The translations under genes and the position numbers were made by a program. The notes under the pieces were generated by a model. The model was not told the origin of the DNA. It ran no database searches and worked only from the letters and a program-made list of their open reading frames with translations. A stretch of 64,000 nucleotides of DNA from Taudactylus pleione (lineage: Eukaryota > Chordata > Amphibia > Anura > Myobatrachidae), in NCBI GenBank assembly GCA_031769625.1, contig JAUIMM010002019.1:248001-312000 (forward strand), given 5' to 3'. Below, in pieces: positions 22,558 through 34,441 of this stretch (its first letter is position 1; each line of letters starts with the position of its first letter).

Positions 22558-24590
22558 CAAACACAGACAGCTCAAAATTTCACTGGATGTGTTGAAGACC
22601 AAGACCCACAAATATGATGTGAAATGGTTTTTCTCCCATGTTGCGTTTAAGAGAAAACAGCAATTGCTCGTTTTAGGCCAAAATGCATTGAAAGCAATGG
22701 AAACAACAAAAGCGCATACTTTGTGTTATCTCCTCTTGTAGCAAACACAGACAGCTCAAAATTTCACTGGATGTGTTGAAGACCAAGAGCCACAAATATG
22801 ATGTGAAATGGTTTTTCTCCCATGTTGCGTTTAAGAGAAAACAGCAATTGCTCGTTTTAGGCCAAAATGCATTGAAAGCAATGGAAACAACAAAAGCGCA
22901 TACTTTGTGTTATCTCCTCTTGTAGCAAACACAGACAGCTCAAAATTTCACTGGATGTGTTGTAGACCAAGACCCACAAATGTGATGTGAAATGGTTTTT
23001 CTCCCATGTTGCGTTTAAGAGAAAACAGCAATTGCTCGTTTTAGGCCAAAATGCATTGAAAGCAATGGAAACAACAAAAGCGCATACTTTGTGATATCTC
23101 CTCTTGTAGCAAACACAGACAGCTCAAAATTTCACTGGATGTGTTGAAGACCAAGACCCACAAATGTGATGTGAAATGGTTTTTCTCCCATGTTGCGTTT
23201 AAGAGAAAACAGCAAATGCACGTTTTAGGCCAAAATGCATTGAAAGCAATGGAAACAACAAAAGCGCATACTTTGTGATATCTCCTCTTGTAGCAAACAC
23301 AGACAGCTCAAAATTTCACTGGATGTGTTGAAGACCAAGACCCACAAATGTGATGTGAAATGGTTTTTCTCCCATGTTGCGTTTAAGAGAAAACAGCAAT
23401 TGCTTGTTTTAGGCTAAAATGCATTGAAAGCAATGGAAACAACAAAAGCGCATACTTTGTGTTATCTCCTCTTGTAGCAAACACAGACATCTCAAAATTT
23501 CACTGGATGTGTTGAAGACCAAGACCCACAAATATGATGTGAAATGGTTTTTCTCCCATGTTGCGTTTAAGAGAAAACAGCAATTGCTCGTTTTAGGCCA
23601 AAATGCATTGAAAGCAATGGAAACAACAAAAGCGCATACTTTGTGTTATCTCCTCTTGTAGCAAACACAGGCAGCTCAAAATTTCACTGGATGTGATGAA
23701 GACCAAGACCCACAAATGTGATGTGAAATGGTTTTTCTCCCATGTTGCGTTTAAGAGAAAACAGCAATTGCTCGTTTTAGGCCAAAATGCATTGAAAGCA
23801 ATGGAAACAACAAAAGCGCATACTTTGTGTTATCTCCTCTTGTAACAAACACAGACAGCTCAAAATTTCACTGGATGTGTTGAAGACCAAGACCCACAAA
23901 TGTGATGTGAAATGGTTTTTCTCCTATGTTGCGTTTAAGAGAAAACAGCAATTGCTCATTTTAGGCCAAAATGCATTGAAAGCAATGGAAACAACAAAAG
24001 AGCATACTTTGTGTGATCTCCTCTTGTAGCAAACACAGACATCTCAAAATTTCACTGGATGTGTTGAAGACCAAGACCCACAAATATTATGTGAAATGGA
24101 TTTTTCTCCCATGTTGCATTTAAGAGAAAACAGCAATTGCTCGTTTTAGGCCAAAATGCATTGAAAGCAATGGAAACAACAAAAGCGCATACTTTGTGTT
24201 ATCTCCTCTTGTAGCAAACACAGACAGTTCAAAATTTCACTGGATGTGTTGAAAACCAAGACCCACAAATGTGATGTGAAATGGTTTTTCTCCCATGTTG
24301 CATTTAAGCGAAACAGCAATTGCTCGTTTTAGGCCAAAATGCATTGAAAGCAATGGAAACAACAAAAGCGCATACTTTGTGATATCTCCTCTTGTAGCAA
24401 ACACAGACAGCTCAAAATTTCACTGGATGTGTTGAAGACCAAGACCCACAAATATGATGTGAAATGGTTTTTCTCCCATGTTGCGTTTAAGAGAAAACAG
24501 CAATTGCTCGTTTTAGGCCAAAATGCATTGAAAGCAATGGAAACAACAAAAGCGCATACTTTGTGTTATCTCCTCTTGTAGCAAACACAG
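22558..24590. repeat. Block D, copy related to 0.3-2 kb and 48-50.5 kb
   Basis: Ordered markers are agagccacaaat, tgtagacc (22,961), gcaaatgcacg (near 23,213), ttgcttgtttt with ggctaaaatg (near 23,402), acaggcagc with atgtgatgaag (near 23,670), gtaacaaac (near 23,843), tcctatg with gctcatttt, aagagcat/gtgtgatctcc (24,000), acaaatattatgtgaaatggattttt with a 1-bp insertion (near 24,085), acagttc with gaaaacc, and tttaagcgaaacagc with a 1-bp loss (near 24,305). Compared with 48,346-50,260 it lacks at least the acaaatgagatg and gcaaatgcaaat monomers, a clean in-register deletion. Confidence 0.8.
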
Positions 24591-26620
24591 ACAGCTCAAA
24601 ATTTCACTGGATGTGTTGAAGACCAAGACCAAAAAATGTGATGTGAAATGGTTTTTCTCCCATGTTGCGTTTAAGAGAAAACAGCAAATGCATGTTTTAG
24701 GCCAAAATGCATTGAAAGCAATGGAAACAACAAAAGCGCATACTTTGTGATATCTCCTCTTGTAGCAAACACAGACATCTCAAAATTTCACTGGATGTGT
24801 TGAAGACCAAGTACCACAAATGTGATGTGAAATGGTTTTTCTCCCATGTTGCGTTTAAGAGAAAACAGCAATTGCTCGTTTTAGGCCAAAATACATTGAA
24901 AGCAATGGAAACAACAAAAGCGCATACTTTGTGTTATCTCCTCTTGTAGCAAACACAGACAGCTCAAAATTTCACTGGATGTGTTGAAGACCAAGACCCA
25001 CAAATGTGATGTGAAATGGTTTTTCTCCTATGTTGCGTTTAAGAGAAAACAGCAATTGCTCGTTTTAGGCCAAAATGCATTGAAAGCAATGGAAACAACA
25101 AAAGCGCATACTTTGTGTTATCTCCTCTTGTAGCAAACACAGACATCTCAAAATTTCACTGGATGTGTTGAAGACCAAGACCAACAAATGTGATGTGAAA
25201 TGGTTTTTCTCCCATGTTGCGTTTAAGAGAAAACAGCAAATGCACGTTTTAGGCCAAAATGCATTGAAAGCAATGGAAACAACAAAAGCGCATACTTTGT
25301 GATTTCTCCTCTTGTAGCAAACACAGACAGCTCAAAATTTCACTGGATGTGTTGAAGACCTAGACCCACAAATGTGATGTGAAATGGTTTTTCTCCCATG
25401 TTGCGTTTAAGAGAAAACAGCAATTGCTCGTTTTAGGCCAAAATGCATTGAAAGCAATGGAAACAACAAAAGCGCATACTTTGTGTTATCTCCTCTTGTA
25501 GCAAACACAGACAGCTCAAAATTTCACTGGATGTGTTGAAGACCAAGACCCACAAATGTGATGTGAACTGGTTTTTCTCCTATGTTTCGTTTAAGAGAAA
25601 ACAGCAATTGCTCGTTTTAGGCCAAAATGCATTGAAAGCAATGGAAACAACAAAAGCGCATACTTTGTGTTATCTCCTCTTGTAGCAAACACAGACATCT
25701 CAAAATTTCATTGGATGTGTTGAAGACCAAGACCCACAAATATGATGTGAAATGGTTTTTCTCCCATGTTGCGTTTAAGAGAAAACAGCAATTGCTCGTT
25801 TTAGGCCAAAATGCATTGAAAGCAATGGAAACAACAAAAGCGCATAGTTTGTGATATCTCCTCTTGTAGCAATCACAGACAGCTCAAAATTTCACTGGAT
25901 GTGTTGAAGACCAAGACCCACAAATGTGATGTGAAATGGTTTTTCTCCCATGTTGCGTTTAAGAGAAAACAGCAAATGCATGTTTTAGGCCAAAATGCAT
26001 TGAAAGCAATGGAAACAACAAAAGCGCATACTTTGTGATATCTCCTCTTGTAGCAAACACAGACATCTCAAAATTTCACTGGATGTGTTGAAGACCAAGT
26101 ACCACAAATGTGATGTGAAATGGTTTTTCTCCCATGTTGCGTTTAAGAGAAAACAGCAATTGCTCGTTTTAGGCCAAAATGCATTGAAAGCAATGGAAAC
26201 AACAAAAGCGCATACTTTGTGTTATCTCCTCTTGTAGCAAACACAGACAGCTCAAAATTTCACTGGATGTGTTGAAGACCAAGACCCACAAATATGATGT
26301 GAAATGGTTTTCCTCCCATGTTGCGTTTAAGAGAAAACAGCAATTGCTCGTTTTAGGCCAAAATGCATTGAAAGCAATGGAAACAACAAAAGCGCATACT
26401 TTGTGTTATCTCCTCTTGTAGCAAACACAGACAGCTCAAAATTTCACTGGATGTGTTGAAGACCAAGAGCCAGAAATATGATGTGAAATGGTTTTTCTCC
26501 CATGTTGCGTTTAAGAGAAAACAGCAATTGCTCGTTTTAGGCCAAAATGCATTGAAAGCAATGGAAACAACAAAAGCGCATACTTTGTGATATCTCCTCT
26601 TGTAGCAAACACAGACAGCT
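24591..26620. repeat. 11-monomer unit E, copy 1 (2,024 bp)
   Basis: Markers are accaaaaaatg (24,628) with gcaaatgcatg, aagtaccac (24,810), tcctatg, acatctc with accaacaaatg and gcaaatgcacg, gatttctcc (near 25,302), gacctagacc (25,357), gaactgg with tatgtttcg (25,585), ttcattgg, and gcatagtttg with agcaatcac (25,844-25,870). The same series returns 2,024 bp (11 x 184) later. The final 0.65 kb, with a second aagtaccac at 26,098, a ttttcctccc monomer and an agagccagaaat monomer, joins the two units. Confidence 0.85.
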
Positions 26621-27994
26621 CAAAATTTCACTGGATGTGTTGAAGACCAAGACCAAAAAATGTGATGTGAATTGGTTTTTCTCCCATGTTGCGTTTAAGA
26701 GAAAACAGCAAATGCATGTTTTAGGCCAAAATGCATTGAAAGCAATGGAAACAACAAAAGCGCATACTTTGTGATATCTCCTCTTGTAGCAAACACAGAC
26801 ATCTCAAAATTTCACTGGATGTGTTGAAGACCAAGTACCACAAATGTGATGTGAAATGGTTTTTCTCCCATGTTGCGTTTAAGAGAAAACAGCAATTGCT
26901 CGTTTTAGGCCAAAATGCATTGAAAGCAATGGAAACAACAAAAGCGCATACTTTGTGTTATCTCCTCTTGTAGCAAACACAGACAGCTCAAAATTTCACT
27001 GGATGTGTTGAAGACCAAGACCCACAAATGTGATGTGAAATGGTTTTTCTCCTATGTTGCGTTTAAGAGAAAACAGCAATTGCTCGTTTTAGGCCAAAAT
27101 GCATTGAAAGCAATGGAAACAACAAAAGCGCATACTTTGTGTTATCTCCTCTTGTAGCAAACACAGACATCTCAAAATTTCACTGGATGTGTTGAAGACC
27201 AAGACCAACAAATGTGATGTGAAATGGTTTTTCTCCCATGTTGCGTTTAAGAGAAAACAGCAAATGCACGTTTTAGGCCAAAATGCATTGAAAGCAATGG
27301 AAACAACAAAAGCGCATACTTTGTGATTTCTCCTCTTGTAGCAAACACAGACAGCTCAAAATTTCACTGGATGTGTTGAAGACCTAGACCCACAAATGTG
27401 ATGTGAAATGGTTTTTCTCCCATGTTGCGTTTAAGAGAAAACAGCAATTGCTCGTTTTAGGCCAAAATGCATTGAAAGCAATGGAAACAACAAAAGCGCA
27501 TACTTTGTGTTATCTCCTCTTGTAGCAAACACAGACAGCTCAAAATTTCACTGGATGTGTTGAAGACCAAGACCCACAAATGTGATGTGAACTGGTTTTT
27601 CTCCTATGTTTCGTTTAAGAGAAAACAGCAATTGCTCGTTTTAGGCCAAAATGCATTGAAAGCAATGGAAACAACAAAAGCGCATACTTTGTGTTATCTC
27701 CTCTTGTAGCAAACACAGACATCTCAAAATTTCATTGGATGTGTTGAAGACCAAGACCCACAAATATGATGTGAAATGGTTTTTCTCCCATGTTGCGTTT
27801 AAGAGAAAACAGCAATTGCTCGTTTTAGGCCAAAATGCATTGAAAGCAATGGAAACAACAAAAGCGCATAGTTTGTGATATCTCCTCTTGTAGCAATCAC
27901 AGACAGCTCAAAATTTCACTGGATGTGTTGAAGACCAAGACCCACAAATGTGATGTGAAATGGTTTTTCTCCCATGTTGCGTTTAAGAGAAAAC
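26621..27994. repeat. 11-monomer unit E, copy 2 (first 1.37 kb)
   Basis: Repeats 24,591-25,970 at 2,024 bp: accaaaaaatg (26,652, with a private gaattgg), aagtaccac (26,834), gatttctcc (near 27,326), gacctagacc (27,381), tatgtttcg (near 27,609) and gcatagtttg/agcaatcac (27,868-27,894). It departs from copy 1 at about 27,995, where gcaattgctcg replaces gcaaatgcatg. Confidence 0.85.
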
Positions 27995-28158
27995 AGCAAT
28001 TGCTCGTTTTAGGCCAAAATGCATTGAAAGCAATGGAAACAACAAAAGCGCATACTTTGTGTTATCTCCTCTTGTAGCAAACACAGACAGCTCAAAATTT
28101 CACTGGATGTGTTGAAGACCAAGACCCACAAATGTGATGTGAAATGGTTTTTCTCCCA
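27975..28158 (+). repeat. Reference (consensus-like) satellite monomer
   Basis: This 184-bp monomer, started arbitrarily at tgttgcgttt, carries the commonest base at every position I compared. It is 72/184 G+C (39%). It has three CpGs (27,980, 28,005 and 28,049), a 10-bp perfect palindrome AGCAATTGCT (27,995-28,004), and a small dyad CATTG-AAAG-CAATG (28,022-28,035). Short A or T tracts recur about every 10 bp between offsets 33 and 84. The length modulo 3 is 1, so reading frames rotate from one monomer to the next and no long ORF can run through normal monomers. The start point is a convention; the biological unit has no visible boundary. Confidence 0.95.
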
Positions 28159-28556
28159 TTTTGCGTTTAAGAGAAAACAGCAATTGCTCGTTTTAGGCCA
28201 AAATGCATTGAAAGCAATGGAAACAACAAAAGCGCATACTTTGTGTTATCTCCTCTTGTAGCAAACACAGACAGCTCAAAATTTCACTGGATGTGTTGAA
28301 GACCAAGAGCCAGAAATAGGATGTGAAATGGTTTTTCTCCCATGTTGCGTTTAAGAGAAAACAGCAATTGCTCGTTTTAGGCCAAAATGCATTGAAAGCA
28401 ATGGAAACAACAAAAGCGCATACTTTGTGTTATCTCCTCTTGTAGCAAACACAGACAGCTCAAAATTTCACTGGATGTGTTGTAGACCAAGACCCACAAA
28501 TGTGATGTGAAATGGTTTTTCTCCCATGTTGCGTTTAAGAGAAAACAGCAATTGCT
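27995..28556. repeat. Consensus-like monomers leading into the HOR series
   Basis: Three monomers, one of them the reference monomer. The next have cccattttgcg (near 28,158), agagccagaaatagg (near 28,307) and tgtagacc (near 28,480). The agagccagaaat, tgtagacc, cgtttaaggt order is the standard tail of the HOR units that follow. Confidence 0.8.
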
Positions 28557-31500
28557 CGTTTAAGGTAAAATGCATTGAAAGCAATGGAAACAACAAAAGC
28601 GCATATTTTGTGTTATCTCCTCTTGTAGCAAACACAGGCAGCTCAAAATTTCACTGGATGTGTTGAAGACCAAGACCAACAAATGTGATGTGAAATGGTT
28701 TTTCTCCCATGTTGCGTTTAAGAGAAAACAGCAAATGCACGTTTTAGGCCAAAATGCATTGAAAGCAATGGAAACAACAAAAGCGCATACTTTGTGATAT
28801 CTCCTCTTGTAGCAAACACAGACAGCTCAAAATTTCACTGGATGTGTTGAAGACCAAGACCCACAAATGTGATGTGAAATGGTTTTTCTCCCATGTTGCG
28901 TTTAAGAGAAAACAGCAATTGCTCATTTTAGGCCAAAATGCATTGAAAGCAATGGAAACAACAAAAGCGCATACTTTGTGTTATCTCCTCTTGTAGCAAA
29001 CACAGACAGCTCAAAATTTCACTGGATGTGTTGAAGACCAAGACCCACAAATGTGATGTGAAATGGTTTTTCTCCCTTGTTGCGTTTAAGAGAAAACACC
29101 AATTGCTCGTTTTAGGCCAAAATGCATTGAAAGCAATGGAAACAACAAAAGTGCTTACTTTGTGTTATCTCCTCTTGTAGCAAACACAGACAGCTCAAAA
29201 TTTCACTGGATGTGTTGAAGACCAAGACCCACAAATGAGATGTGAAATGGTTTTACTCCCATGTTGCATTTAAGAGAAAACAGCAATTGCTCGTTTTAGG
29301 ACAAAATGCATTGAAAGCAATGGAAACAACAAAAGCGCATACTTTGTGATATCTCCTCTTGTAGCAAACACAGGCAGCTCAAAATTTCACTGGATGTGTT
29401 GAAGACCAAGACCAACAAATGTGATGTGAAATGGTTTTTCTCCCGTGTTGCATTTAAGAGAAAACAGCAAATGCACATTTTAGGCCAAAATGCATTGAAA
29501 GCAATGGAAACAACAAAAGCGCATACTTTGTGTTATCTCCTCTTGTAGCAAACACAGACAGCTCAAAATTTCACTGGATGTGTTGAAGACCAAGACCCAC
29601 AAACATGATGTGAAATGGTTTTTCTCCCATGTTGCGTTTAAGAGAAAACAGCAATTGCTCGTATTATGCCAAAATGCATTGAAAGCAATGGAAACAACAA
29701 AAGCGCATACTTTGTGTTATCTCCTCTTGTAGCAAACACAGACATCTCAAAATTTCACTGGATGTGTTGAAGACCAAGACCCACAAATGTGATGTGAAAT
29801 GGTTTTTCTCCCATGTTGCGTTTAAGAGAAATCAGCAATTGCTCGTTTTAGGCCAAAATGCATTGAAAGCAATGGAAACAACAAAAGCGCATACTTTGTG
29901 TTATCTCCTCTTGTAGCAAACACAGACAGCTCAAAATTTCACTGGATGTGTTGAAGACCAAGACCCACAAATGTGATTTGAAATGGTTTTTCTCCCATGT
30001 TGCGTTTAAGAGAAAACAGCAATTGCTTGTTTTAGGCCAAAATGCATTGAAAGCAATGGAAACAACAAAAGCGCATACTTTGTGTTATCTCCTCTTGTAG
30101 CAAACACAGACAGCTCAAAATTTCACTGGATGTGTTGAAGACCAAGACCCACAAATGTGATGTGAAATTGTTTTTCTCCTATGTTGCGTTTAAGAGAAAA
30201 CAGCAATTGCTCGTTTTAGGCCAAAATGCATTGAAAGCAATGGAAACAACAAAAGCGCATACTTTGTGTTATCTCCTCTTGTAGCAAACACAGACATCTC
30301 AAAATTTCACTGGATGTGTTGAAGACCAAGACCAACAAATGTGATGTGAAATGGTTTTTCTCCCATGTTGCGTTTAAGAGAAAACAGCAAATGCACGTTT
30401 TAGGCCAAAATGCATTGAAAGCAATGGAAACAACAAAAGCGCATACTTTGTGATTTCTCCTCTTGTAGCAAACACAGACAGCTCAAAATTTCACTGGATG
30501 TGTTGAAGACCTAGACCCACAAATGTGATGTGAAATGGTTTTTCTCCCATGTTGCGTTTAAGAGAAAACAGCAATTGCTCGTTTTAGGCCAAAATGCATT
30601 GAAAGCAATGGAAACAACAAAAGCGCATACTTTGTGTTATCTCCTCTTGTAGCAAACACAGACAGCTCAAAATTTCACTGGATGTGTTGAAGACCAAGAC
30701 CCACAAATGTGATGTGAACTGGTTTTTCTCCTATGTTTCGTTTAAGAGAAAACAGCAATTGCTCGTTTTAGGCCAAAATGCATTGAAAGCAATGGAAACA
30801 ACAAAAGCGCATACTTTGTGTTATCTCCTCTTGTAGCAAACACAGACATCTCAAAATTTCATTGGATGTGTTGAAGACCAAGACCCACAAATATGATGTG
30901 AAATGGTTTTTCTCCCATGTTGCGTTTAAGAGAAAACAGCAATTGCTCGTTTTAGGCCAAAATGCATTGAAAGCAATGGAAACAACAAAAGCGCATAGTT
31001 TGTGATATCTCCTCTTGTAGCAATCACAGACAGCTCAAAATTTCACTGGATGTGTTGAAGACCAAGACCCACAAATGTGATGTGAAATGGTTTTTCTCCC
31101 ATGTTGCGTTTAAGAGAAAACAGCAATTGCTCGTTTTAGGCCAAAATGCATTGAAAGCAATGGAAACAACAAAAGCGCATACTTTGTGTTATCTCCTCTT
31201 GTAGCAAACACAGACAGCTCAAAATTTCACTGGATGTGTTGAAGACCAAGACCCACAAATGTGATGTGAAATGGTTTTTCTCCCATGTTGCGTTTAAGAG
31301 AAAACAGCAATTGCTCGTTTTAGGCCAAAATGCATTGAAAGCAATGGAAACAACAAAAGCGCATAGTTTGTGTTATCTCCTCTTGTAGCAAACACAGACA
31401 GCTCAAAATTTCACTGGATGTGTTGAAGACCAAGAGCCAGAAATATGATGTGAAATGGTTTTTCTCCCATGTTGCGTTTAAGAGAAAACAGCAATTGCTC

Positions 31501-31683
31501 GTTTTAGGCCAAAATGCATTGAAAGCAATGGAAACAACAAAAGCGCATACTTTGTGTTATCTCCTCTTGTAGCAAACACAGACAGCTCAAAATTTCACTG
31601 GATGTGTTGTAGACCAAGACCCACAAATGTGATGTGAAATGGTTTTTCTCCCATGTTGCGTTTAAGAGAAAACAGCAATTGCT
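28557..31683. repeat. HOR unit H1, 17 monomers (3,127 bp), alpha-type middle
   Basis: I delimit H units by the rare 1-bp-short cgtttaaggtaaaatgc, here at 28,557. Order: acaggcagc/accaacaaatg, gctcatttt, cccttgttgc with acaccaattg (near 29,095), agtgcttac, acaaatgagatg with aggacaaaatg, cccgtgttgcattt with gcacatttt, acaaacatgatg with cgtattatgcc (near 29,651), aaatcagc (29,829), gatttgaaatgg, ttgcttgtttt, gaaattgttttt with tcctatg, accaacaaatg, gatttctcc, gacctagacc (near 30,506), tatgtttcg (near 30,734), gcatagtttg (near 30,994), agagccagaaat (near 31,434), tgtagacc. The alpha middle is the cgtattatgcc to gaaattgttttt run. Confidence 0.88.
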
Positions 31684-34441
31684 CGTTTAAGGTAAAATGC
31701 ATTGAAAGCAATGGAAACAACAAAAGCGCATATTTTGTGTTATCTCCTCTTGTAGAAAACACAGGCAGCTCAAAATTTCACTGGATGTGTTGAAGACCAA
31801 GACCAACAAATGTGATGTGAAATGGTTTTTCTCCCATGTTGCGTTTAAGAGAAAACAGCAAATGCACGTTTTAGGCCAAAATGCATTGAAAGCAATGGAA
31901 ACAACAAAAGCGCATACTTTGTGATATCTCCTCTTGTAGCAAACACAGACAGCTCAAAATTTCACTGGATGTGTTGAAGACCAAGACCCACAAATGTGAT
32001 GTGAAATGGTTTTTCTCCCATGTTGCGTTTAAGAGAAAACAGCAATTGCTCATTTTAGGCCAAAATGCATTGAAAGCAATGGAAACAACAAAAGCGCATA
32101 CTTTGTGTTATCTCCTCTTGTAGCAAACACAGACAGCTCAAAATTTCACTGGATGTGTTGAAGACCAAGACCCACAAATGAGATGTGAAATGGTTTTACT
32201 CCCATGTTGCATTTAAGAGAAAACAGCAATTGCTCGTTTTAGGACAAAATGCATTGAAAGCAATGGAAACAACAAAAGCGCATACTTTGTGATATCTCCT
32301 CTTGTAGCAAACACAGGCAGCTCAAAATTTCACTGGATGTGTTGAAGACCAAGACCAACAAATGTGATGTGAAATGGTTTTTCTCCCATGTTGCATTTAA
32401 GAGAAAACAGCAAATGCACGTTTTAGGCCAAAATGCATTGAAAGCAATGGAAACAACAAAAGCGCATACTTTGTGATATCTCCTCTTGTAGCAAACACAG
32501 ACAGCTCAAAATTTCACTGGATGTGTTGAAGACCAAGACCCACAAACATGATGTGAAATGGTTTTTCTCCCATGTTGCGTTTAAGAGAAAACAGCAATTG
32601 CTCGTATTAGGCCAAAATGCATTGAAAGCAATGGAAACAACAAAAGCGCATACTTTGTGTTATCTCCTCTTGTAGCAAACACAGGCAGCTCAAAATTTCA
32701 CTGGATGTGTTGAAGACCAAGACCCACAAATGTGATGTGAAATGGTTTTTCTCCCATGTTGCGTTTAAGAGAAAACAGCAATTGCTCGTTTTAGGCCAAA
32801 ATGCATTGAAAGCAATGGAAACAACAAAAGCGCATACTTTGTGTTATCTCCTCTTGTAGCAAACACAGACAGCTCAAAATTTCACTAGATGTGTTGAAGA
32901 CCAAGACCCACAAATGAGATGTGAAATGGTTTTACTCCCATGTTGCATTTAAGAGAAAACAGCAATTGCTCATTTTAGGCCAAAATGCATTGAAAGCAAT
33001 GGAAACAACAAAAGCGCATACTTTGTGATATCTCCTCTTGTAGCAAACACAGACAGCTCAAAATTTCACTGGATGTGTTGAAGACCAAGACCAAAAAATG
33101 TGATGTGAAATGGTTTTTCTCCCATGTTGCGTTTAAGAGAAAACAGCAAATGCTTGTTTTAGGCCAAAATGCATTGAAAGCAATGGAAACAACAAAAGCG
33201 CATACTTTGTGATATCTCCTCTTGTAGCAAACACAGACATCTCAAAATTTCACTGGATGTGTTGAAGACCAAGTACCACAAATGTGATGTGAAATGGTTT
33301 TTCTCCCATGTTGCGTTTAAGAGAAAACAGCAATTGCTCGTTTTAGGCCAAAATGCATTGAAAGCAATGGAAACAACAAAAGCGCATACTTTGTGTTATC
33401 TCCTCTTGTAGCAAACACAGACAGCTCAAAATTTCACTGGATGTGTTGAAGACCAAGACCCACAAACATGATGTGAAATGGTTTTTCTCCCATGTTTCGT
33501 TTAAGAGAAAACAGCAATTGCTCGTTTTAGGCCAAAATGCATTGAAAGCAATGGAAACAACAAAAGCGCATACTTTGTGTTATCTCCTCTTGTAGCAAAC
33601 ACAGACATCTCAAAATTTCATTGGATGTGTTGAAGACCAAGACCCACAAATATGATGTGAAATGGTTTTTCTCCCATGTTGCGTTTAAGAGAAAACAGCA
33701 ATTGCTCGTTTTAGGCCAAAATGCATTGAAAGCAATGGAAACAACAAAAGCGCATAGTTTGTGATATCTCCTCTTGTAGCAATCACAGACAGCTCAAAAT
33801 TTCACTGGATGTGTTGAAGACCAAGACCCACAAATGTGATGTGAAATGGTTTTTCTCCCATGTTGCGTTTAAGAGAAAACAGCAATTGCTCGTTTTAGGC
33901 CAAAATGCATTGAAAGCAATGGAAACAACAAAAGCGCATACTTTGTGTTATCTCCTCTTGTAGCAAACACAGACAGCTCAAAATTTCACTGGATGTGTTG
34001 AAGACCAAGACCCACAAATGTGATGTGAAATGGTTTTTCTCCCATGTTGCGTTTAAGAGAAAACAGCAATTGCTCGTTTTAGGCCAAAATGCATTGAAAG
34101 CAATGGAAACAACAAAAGCGCATACTTTGTGTTATCTCCTCTTGTAGCAAACACAGACAGCTCAAAATTTCACTGGATGTGTTGAAGACCAAGAGCCAGA
34201 AATATGATGTGAAATGGTTTTCTCCCATGTTGCGTTTAAGAGAAAACAGCAATTGCTCGTTTTAGGCCAAAATGCATTGAAAGCAATGGAAACAACAAAA
34301 GCGCATACTTTGTGTTATCTCCTCTTGTAGCAAACACAGACAGCTCAAAATTTCACTGGATGTGTTGTAGACCAAGACCCACAAATGTGATGTGAAATGG
34401 TTTTTCTCCCATGTTGCGTTTAAGAGAAAACAGCAATTGCT
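31684..34441. repeat. HOR unit H2, 15 monomers (2,758 bp), beta-type middle
   Basis: Begins with cgtttaaggt at 31,684 and private tgtagaaaacac (31,752). It lacks the acaccaattg/gcttac monomer of H1 and runs straight to acaaatgagatg (near 32,176). The middle is the alternative cassette: cgtattaggcc (near 32,603), acaggcagc, a second acaaatgagatg with gctcatttt (near 32,913), accaaaaaatg with gcaaatgcttg (near 33,090-33,150), and aagtaccac (33,273). The monomer near 33,470 fuses acaaacatgatg to catgtttcg, skipping the gacctagacc monomers. A one-base loss in the T tract lies near 34,219. Confidence 0.85.

Noticed and set aside
25585..25601. CENP-B box-like 17-mer beginning TTTCGTTTAAG (also near 27,609, 30,735, 33,494, 36,802, 39,563 and 43,058)
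   Set aside because: It matches the TTCG and the central A of the CENP-B core (nTTCGnnnnAnnCGGGn) but lacks the required CGGG, having GAAA instead. It occurs only in a minority monomer type.
28744..28926. Recurring 60-codon minus-strand frame (many near-identical copies, e.g. 31,871, 34,629, 44,010, 61,292) as a protein family
   Set aside because: It is the monomer read antisense. Copies are alike because the DNA is homogenised, not because codons are conserved; it begins at a variant ATG created by a CpG change (gctcatttt) and ends at the monomer's own stop.
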